Shown: positions 54,167-59,034 of the stretch, piece by piece | Layout: every line of letters begins with the position of its first letter | Position numbering within the stretch: the first letter of the stretch is position 1 | Source: Coriobacteriia bacterium | GTDB taxonomy: Bacteria; Actinomycetota; Coriobacteriia; Coriobacteriales; UBA8131 | Direction of reading: 5' to 3' | DNA: 59,034 bases | NCBI GenBank assembly: GCA_009776725.1 | Contig: WRNE01000010.1 | Coordinates: 1-59,034, forward strand | Notes under the pieces: model-generated | Seen by the model: only the letters and a program-made list of their open reading frames with translations | Databases searched by the model: none | What the model was told of the DNA's origin: nothing | Program-made: the position numbers and the translations under genes

Positions 54167-54888
54167 ATGTCTCTCAGATCAAAAATCGACTGGACAGACA
54201 GCACTTGGAACCCAGTCACAGGCTGCACGAAAACATCAGAAGGCTGTGTTAACTGCTACGCAGCCCGCATGGCTTCGCGCTTGCAGAAGATGGGTAGTGC
54301 AAAATACTCGAATGGCTTCGAGCTCACCATACATGAAGATTGCCTAGACGATCCCTATTCCTGGAAGAAACCGAACCGGGTCTTTGTCAATTCCATGTCC
54401 GACCTTTTCCACGAAGATGTGCCATTTGAGTTCATCTCAAAGGTTTTCCAAGTCATGAATGACAACCAACAACATATCTCCAAATTCTCACCAAGCGTAC
54501 GGAAAGGCTTTGTGTTGAGGCTAGCCGCTTGATTTGGACAGATAATATATGGCTGGGCGTCACTGTGGAGAATGGTAGGCATAAAGACCGAATCGACAAA
54601 CTAAGGAAGACACCAGCAGCCATCAAGTTCATCTCATTCGAACCACTGCTAGATGAAATCGGTGTCGTTAGGCTCGATGGTATAGATTGGGCTGTGGTCG
54701 GTGGAGAAAGCGGATGGGGTGCACGGATGATGCTGGAGGAATGGGTTATTAATATCAAGAATCAATGCGAACAACAAAACACACTCTTCTACTTCAAACA
54801 GTGGGGAGGCACAAATAAAAAGAAGTCTGGGCGAACCTTGTTAGGTCAAACCTGGGATGCTATGCCAGATTATTTAACGCATGCATAG
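54167..54888 (+). pseudogene. Gp37/Gp68-like (DUF5131) three-Cys protein, frameshifted
   Basis: The first frame (54167-54532) begins SKIDWTDSTWNPVTGC and carries the three-Cys motif (TGCTKTSEGCVNCYA), then NRVFVNSMSDLFHEDVP. It goes out of frame near 54478-54486. Reading the other frame from there gives QILTKRTERL, then NIWLGVTVENG, FISFEPLLDEIG, VVGGESGWGAR and FYFKQWGG to 54888. The complete protein would be about 240 aa. One base appears to be missing, so the gene is probably inactive unless this is a sequencing error. Confidence 0.8.
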
Positions 54889-54951
54889 TAACAAAGTAAA
54901 ACTAGTTGCTATGTTTCCCCGCCAATCTATATCTTATTTGGAAGGTAAACA

Positions 54952-55815
54952 ATGAATGAGCAACCTGAAGCTGGATATGTATATATACTGACAAGCCCCA
55001 ACTCAAGGTACGTAAAAATCGGAGGAACCAGTATCTCACCGATGAAGCGTTTGAAAGAGATCAACACAAGTGAGCCATACAGTCTCTTTGCGCCATGGAG
55101 CCTCTACGATTTTCGGCAAATCAGCGACTGGCGAAGCGTGGAGCACAGTCTCCACTATACCTTTCGAGACAGTTTGGTCGACAGTATAGCTGGGCAGAAG
55201 GAGCTATTCGCAATCAGCCCATACGAGGCTTCGCAGAAGCTTAAATCAATCGACCCTGAACTGCTGTTGTACCGCCCAGTGATCGACAGGATGTTCGAAG
55301 ACAAGCCGTTTGCAGAGTATTTGATGAGCTTATTCCGTATATCTGGCTTGACAAATTGGCTTGATAGTCAAGGCGCTTGGACACTAAGTCTATTCACATC
55401 CACTGCTGGAGGTAGGTACTTCACTATCAACATCGGTTTACATGAAGTAGCTTTCAGTAGTCTAAGAAAGCCTCAACAGATCAACATGCTGTATATGGAT
55501 GATGCTATTTTAAGGCATGAAGAAAGCTGCGATTGGATCGAAAATCACAATGGTGGTTTATATGTGGGCGATTACAAATCTGCCCTAGCTGATTCGATAT
55601 CTGTCTACTTCGAAGGTGACTTCGCTACTTGCCAGGAGTTCCTCTCATTGGCTGGTGTGCGTCGCGCAATGGTAGCTTATTGGACAGATTCATTGCTAAG
55701 GCTGCAAGAGAGAAACGCTCTTAGCATCAACGCCAAGCGCCACAACTATAACGCTGTGGCTGATCTGGCAGAGAAGATTAAGCTCGATGACAGCGGTGCA
55801 CATACTGTAGTTTGA
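54952..55815 (+). CDS. T5orf172/MUG113-domain (GIY-YIG-like) protein
   Basis: 287 aa. The N-terminal 70 residues match the T5orf172 subgroup of GIY-YIG nucleases: GYVYILTSPNSRYVKIGGTS holds the VYI and VKIG strands, then SPMKRLKEIN and WRSVEHSLHYTF with a possible catalytic Glu. The remaining 200 residues are not recognised. GGAAGG lies 5 bases before the ATG. The gene stands alone in the same direction as its neighbours in the island. A role in DNA cleavage or defence is possible, not shown. Confidence 0.75.
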   Translation: MNEQPEAGYVYILTSPNSRYVKIGGTSISPMKRLKEINTSEPYSLFAPWSLYDFRQISDWRSVEHSLHYTFRDSLVDSIAGQKELFAISPYEASQKLKSIDPELLLYRPVIDRMFEDKPFAEYLMSLFRISGLTNWLDSQGAWTLSLFTSTAGGRYFTINIGLHEVAFSSLRKPQQINMLYMDDAILRHEESCDWIENHNGGLYVGDYKSALADSISVYFEGDFATCQEFLSLAGVRRAMVAYWTDSLLRLQERNALSINAKRHNYNAVADLAEKIKLDDSGAHTVV

Positions 55816-55836
55816 TAGAGATCGGTGTTGTCCTTT

Positions 55837-55893
55837 CCTCTATTTTGCAAAGTGAGTTGCCTCTATTTTGTATAGTGGATTGCCTCTATTTTG
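55837..55893 (+). repeat. Three direct repeats (CCTCTATTTTG) upstream of the ATPase
   Basis: CCTCTATTTTG occurs at 55837-55847, 55860-55870 and 55883-55893. The last two share the longer TTGCCTCTATTTTG. The copies start 23 bases apart, about two helical turns. The third lies at the -35 position of the promoter at 55913, so these are probably operator half-sites. Confidence 0.7.
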
Positions 55894-55912
55894 CGTAACA
55901 TCTATGTTTAAG

Positions 55913-55921
55913 TGCTATAAT
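55913..55921 (+). promoter_or_regulatory. Extended -10 promoter of the first AAA_14/DUF4143 gene
   Basis: TGCTATAAT is a perfect extended -10 box, 30 bases upstream of the GTG start. No separate -35 box fits well; the third repeat copy ends 19 bases upstream. Confidence 0.6.
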
Positions 55922-55950
55922 GCATGTAAATAGAAAAGGAAGGAGACCCA

Positions 55951-57243
55951 GTGATCAGCCTTGGAGAATACAAGCCTCGAATTGTCGACAACCTTCTTAA
56001 ACGATATCTCGATGTTTTCGGTGCAGTCGAGATTGTTGGTTGCCGGTGGTGCGGCAAGACCTGGACAGCTCTTGCCCATGGTAACAGCGTAATCAAGCTG
56101 GATGATGCACAGACTAGATCATTAATAGAGGCTGATCCTGACCTTGCTTTTGAAGGTGAGCCGCCGCATGTCATCGATGAATGGCAAGTTGTTCTCAGCC
56201 TTTGGGATAACACTCGCAGGAAGGTCGATGATGCTGGTAGTAAAAAGGGCCTGTTTATACTCACGGGATCCTCAACACCCAATAAGGGGCAGGTTTCACA
56301 TAGCGGAGCAGGCAGGATCGCTAGGTTGAAGATGCGCCCAATGAGCTTGTCGGAGGTAGGTGCATCTGATGCGTCTGTCTCCTTAGCAGGTCTCTTTAAT
56401 GGTGAGTTTACCAAAGGAGCCGTGCAAACAGACCTAAGGAGGATCGCTGCATACATCTGTTCAGGCGGTTGGCCGGGATTACTTAATATTAGCCATGAGG
56501 AAGACATAGGTCTTATCCCCAGTCAATACATCGAAGCCCTGATAACAAGCGACGCGCAGCGTAAAGGGCTAAACGAGCAGACTCTACGCAAGCTGTTACG
56601 ATCCCTTGCCCGAAATATCGGTAGCAGTGTGACCATGGAGACTTTAATGAAAGATATGAGCCTCGAAGACGGTGACATCCATGTAAAAACAGGAACTCGG
56701 ACCACCATCAGCAAATATTTAAAATTCCTCGCTGATCATTACATAATCGAAGATCTTAACGGATGGGATGCACCGATCAAGTCTCGGTCTCGTTTACGCA
56801 GCAAGCCGAAACGATCATTTGTAGACCCATCGATCCCAGCGGTACTCTTGGGTACGGATTCCGAGCGCCTGCTTGGCGAGATGCAGATGTTCGGTCAGCT
56901 GTTCGAGGAGCTTTGTTTACGTGACCTGAGGATATACTCTTCTTCCTTAAGTGCGGTCAGAGCCAATGACCTTTGTTATTACCGCGACTCCGATGGCTTG
57001 GAGGTGGATGCCATTATCGAGTTGATGGACGGCAGGTGGGCTGCCTTCGAAATCAAGTTGAGCCAAGCCAAGGTGGATGAGGGCGTGAAGAACCTGATTC
57101 GACTGCGGAACAAGGTCTTGTCAAATCCCGCAGCCATGAACCGCGAACCAGCCTTTTTGGCGGTACTGGTCGGGAAAGCCGACTTCAAGTACCAGACGCC
57201 AGAGGGAGTCTATGTCATTCCGGTGACCTCGCTTGGGGCTTGA
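55951..57243 (+). CDS. AAA_14/DUF4143 ATPase
   Basis: 430 aa. N-terminal ATPase with Walker A GCRWCGKT (30-37) and Walker B HVIDEWQ, then FILTGSST (sensor-like). The C-terminal DUF4143 region has GLEVDAIIEL...AAFEIKLS, a PD-(D/E)xK-nuclease-like E-V-D/E-I-K pattern. GTG start with AAGGAAGGAG upstream. Family function is poorly known. The promoter with iterated repeats suggests autoregulation. A second gene of the same family lies downstream. Confidence 0.88.
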   Translation: MISLGEYKPRIVDNLLKRYLDVFGAVEIVGCRWCGKTWTALAHGNSVIKLDDAQTRSLIEADPDLAFEGEPPHVIDEWQVVLSLWDNTRRKVDDAGSKKGLFILTGSSTPNKGQVSHSGAGRIARLKMRPMSLSEVGASDASVSLAGLFNGEFTKGAVQTDLRRIAAYICSGGWPGLLNISHEEDIGLIPSQYIEALITSDAQRKGLNEQTLRKLLRSLARNIGSSVTMETLMKDMSLEDGDIHVKTGTRTTISKYLKFLADHYIIEDLNGWDAPIKSRSRLRSKPKRSFVDPSIPAVLLGTDSERLLGEMQMFGQLFEELCLRDLRIYSSSLSAVRANDLCYYRDSDGLEVDAIIELMDGRWAAFEIKLSQAKVDEGVKNLIRLRNKVLSNPAAMNREPAFLAVLVGKADFKYQTPEGVYVIPVTSLGA

Positions 57244-57261
57244 GGACTAGCTATCACGAGC

Positions 57262-57287
57262 CTTCCCGGCGCCTGCGCCTCTTTTTT
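57262..57287 (+). terminator. Terminator candidate after the first DUF4143 gene
   Basis: The GC-rich palindrome GGCGCCTGCGCC (57268-57279) folds with a short stem and is followed by TCTTTTTTG. The stem is short, so efficiency is uncertain. Confidence 0.5.
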
Positions 57288-57418
57288 GTCAACCGTGCAA
57301 TAATCGCGACACATCCAGCAGCTAACAATACTGGGATAGGACGAGCCTGCCAAACCGGCAGGAGCGGTTGTCCTATAAGGTCGGTCCAGCTTGGGAGGGT
57401 TGGATCTTTATGATAAAA

Positions 57419-57466
57419 TGTGATATGCATCACAATAATTCGCGAATTTATGTGATATTCTACACA
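57419..57466 (+). promoter_or_regulatory. Two CRP/FNR-like sites flanking a palindrome
   Basis: TGTGATATGCATCACA (57419-57434) is a perfect TGTGA-N6-TCACA. TGTGATATTCTACACA (57451-57466) matches in 9 of 10 arm bases, 32 bases away (three helical turns). Between them lies the perfect palindrome AATTCGCGAATT (57437-57448). The second site contains the extended -10-like TGATATTCT, so binding there would probably repress the gene at 57522. Confidence 0.6.
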
Positions 57467-57521
57467 AATATCCACAACAAGAGCTTGCACCCCAAGTACC
57501 CTAAAGCACATAAGGAGCAGG

Positions 57522-58817
57522 ATGAAAAGGAAAGCCGAAGCTCAGCTGTTCGAATGGAAGAATAGTAAATATCACAAACCATTGCTTATCAAAGGGGCAC
57601 GCCAGGTAGGTAAGACCTACTCTGTGATGGCTTTCGGCGAACAAGCTTTCAAACAGGTTGTCCACCTTGATTTTACCCGCCAGCCAAACGCTGCTGATTA
57701 CTTCCGTCAAAGCCTAGACCCAAAAAGCATCATACGTAATATCGAGCTAGACAGGGAGACGACTGTCGATCCAGAGACCACATTGCTGTTCTTTGACGAG
57801 ATCCAAGTTTGCGGGGAAGCATTGACTTCTTTGAAGTATTTCAGCGAAGATGCACCCGAATACCATCTGATTGCCGCAGGCAGTCTGCTGGGGGTGACGC
57901 TCAAGAGACAGAGCGGCTCTTATCCGGTGGGGAAGACCTTAGCTTTGGATATGCATCCCATGGATTTCGAGGAGTTTCTCTGGGCATCAGGAAAAGCCCA
58001 GCTTGCTGAGGCTATCAGAGACCATTTCGAAAACGACGAATCCTTTGCGCTTCATGATTCTTCCGTTGACCTGTTTAGAAACTACCTGCTCGTCGGCGGG
58101 ATGCCTGAAGCAGTCCAAGCCTTTTGCGAGGAAGGATCCTTCGAGAAAGCCCGACTGATTCAAAGCACCATTGCCTCCGATTATATAGCCGATATGCTTA
58201 GATTTGCCGACGCGACAGACAGTGCCAAGATTCATGCGGTCTGGAGGTCGCTACCGAACCAACTGGCGAAAGAGAACACGAAGTTCAAATACCAGGTGAT
58301 CGGTAAGAATGCCCGAGCGCGTGAATACTACTATGCCCTGGAGTGGTTGGTAGCAGCCGGAATGATAACGCTCTGCACACAGGTAACGGACGGCCTCTCA
58401 CCTCTCAGATCCTTTGAGGATGCAGAGTCGTTCAAAGCTTATTACGAAGATACCGGATTGCTAGCTGCAGCCAATAATACGTTGCTGTCTGATCTCTTGG
58501 ACACTGGCCCGAAAACTGCCCGTTTCAGGGGCAGCCTCACTGAGAACTATGTCATACAGCAACTGGTAGCGAATGGCATAAAGGCGTATTACTGGGGAAC
58601 AGCAAGCCGAGGCGAGGTCGATTTCGTCTTTCAAGACGAGCAAGGCAACGTTATCCCCATCGAGGTGAAGTCAGGTAGCAATGTCTCGTCAATGGGATTG
58701 AACGCCTTTATCCGCCAATACCAACCGGCTTACTCAATTCGGGCTTCGACTAAGAATTTCGGCTTCGAGAATGGTATCAAGAGCGTACCATTGTATGCAG
58801 TGCATTGCATTACCTAA
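57522..58817 (+). CDS. AAA_14/DUF4143 ATPase (second copy)
   Basis: 431 aa. Walker A GARQVGKT (25-32), Walker B LLFFDEIQV, sensor HLIAAGSLLGV, and the EFLWA segment of this family. The C-terminal part carries YYWGTASRGEVDFVF followed by VIPIEVKSGSN, the nuclease-like DUF4143 end. An AGGAGCAGG lies just before the ATG. Only a distant relative of the gene at 55951: the P-loops differ (GCRWCGKT versus GARQVGKT), indicating two subfamilies rather than a recent duplication. Confidence 0.9.
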   Translation: MKRKAEAQLFEWKNSKYHKPLLIKGARQVGKTYSVMAFGEQAFKQVVHLDFTRQPNAADYFRQSLDPKSIIRNIELDRETTVDPETTLLFFDEIQVCGEALTSLKYFSEDAPEYHLIAAGSLLGVTLKRQSGSYPVGKTLALDMHPMDFEEFLWASGKAQLAEAIRDHFENDESFALHDSSVDLFRNYLLVGGMPEAVQAFCEEGSFEKARLIQSTIASDYIADMLRFADATDSAKIHAVWRSLPNQLAKENTKFKYQVIGKNARAREYYYALEWLVAAGMITLCTQVTDGLSPLRSFEDAESFKAYYEDTGLLAAANNTLLSDLLDTGPKTARFRGSLTENYVIQQLVANGIKAYYWGTASRGEVDFVFQDEQGNVIPIEVKSGSNVSSMGLNAFIRQYQPAYSIRASTKNFGFENGIKSVPLYAVHCIT

Positions 58818-59034
58818 GTATGTCTGCCGGACAAAAAGGTCGATCCCGTCGGAGCCTGACCTACAAAAGTGGTCGAAAACCTGTGAATCGTGCCACCATT
58901 TAGCGTAAGGAGCGCGTAGAAAAATATGCGCGTAAAATGAAATATGTTGTGAGTCTAAGCTATATCTAGCAGTTTGGCCTATATAATTTGATAAAGAGGT
59001 CTGAGGGTGGATTTCCAACAGTGGTTTATCGAGG
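58818..59034. other. Sequence at the window end without a recognisable gene
   Basis: No supported coding region. The minus-strand frame from 59018 runs antisense into the ATPase gene and shows no family features. The GC-richer part (58826-58925) could be the edge of another element, but no terminal inverted repeat is visible within the window. Confidence 0.3.

Noticed and set aside
55837..55893. CRISPR array
   Set aside because: The repeats are 11-14 bases with 9-12 base gaps, too short for CRISPR, and no cas gene is nearby.
58734..59018. 94-codon minus-strand frame at the window end
   Set aside because: It runs antisense into the DUF4143 gene and shows no recognisable protein motif.

Overview
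The window looks like a chromosomal segment of a Gram-positive actinobacterium, most plausibly a member of the Coriobacteriia (Eggerthella/Cryptobacterium/Slackia-like). This is inferred from the rplM-rpsI-glmM gene order (typical of Actinobacteria), a MurT/GatD pair, Tat-type lipoprotein signals, a small NapC/NrfH-like multihaem cytochrome, and roughly even GC content. No species-specific marker was recognised.

Bases 1-30,000 are mostly housekeeping and transport. They hold a complete oligopeptide ABC importer (oppABCDF, minus strand), rplM-rpsI-glmM, and a GPH-type sugar/cation symporter. A HemN-like radical SAM protein and a large unassigned membrane protein follow. Next come a cobalt/nickel ECF importer (CbiM-CbiN fusion, CbiQ, CbiO) and two tandem copies of an unknown gene, the first broken by an in-frame TGA. 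After tRNA-Pro(CGG), a TetR regulator and a VanZ-like protein lies a cell-wall cluster: an NlpC/P60 hydrolase, GatD, MurT, an AsnB-like amidotransferase, a small peptidoglycan-binding-like protein and a polyprenyl synthase. Enolase and MazG close this part.

Bases 30,000-41,300 are a surface-polysaccharide locus. It has a Wzt/TagH-type ATPase, a Wzm/TagG-type permease, a CapD/FlaA1-type dehydratase, three GT2 glycosyltransferases, a phosphoglycosyltransferase fused to a GT2 domain, and a DegT-type sugar aminotransferase. An arsR-arsM arsenic methylation unit is embedded in it. Then come a heterodimeric ABC exporter, an aminotransferase, two small envelope or unknown genes and a pentahaem cytochrome.

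Bases 49,700-59,034 are an accessory island. It holds gene remnants, a RelB-like/PIN toxin-antitoxin pair, a Fic-HTH protein lacking the usual catalytic His, hipBA, decayed TcmP and Gp37/Gp68-type genes, a T5orf172-domain protein and two AAA_14/DUF4143 ATPases. Several of these have striking repeated or palindromic sites upstream.

The strongest biological surprise is in the cell-wall cluster. Both amidotransferase components seem to have lost glutaminase residues (AsnB nucleophile Cys to Ser and Gln-binding Glu to Leu; GatD catalytic His absent), while the synthetase and ligase motifs are kept.
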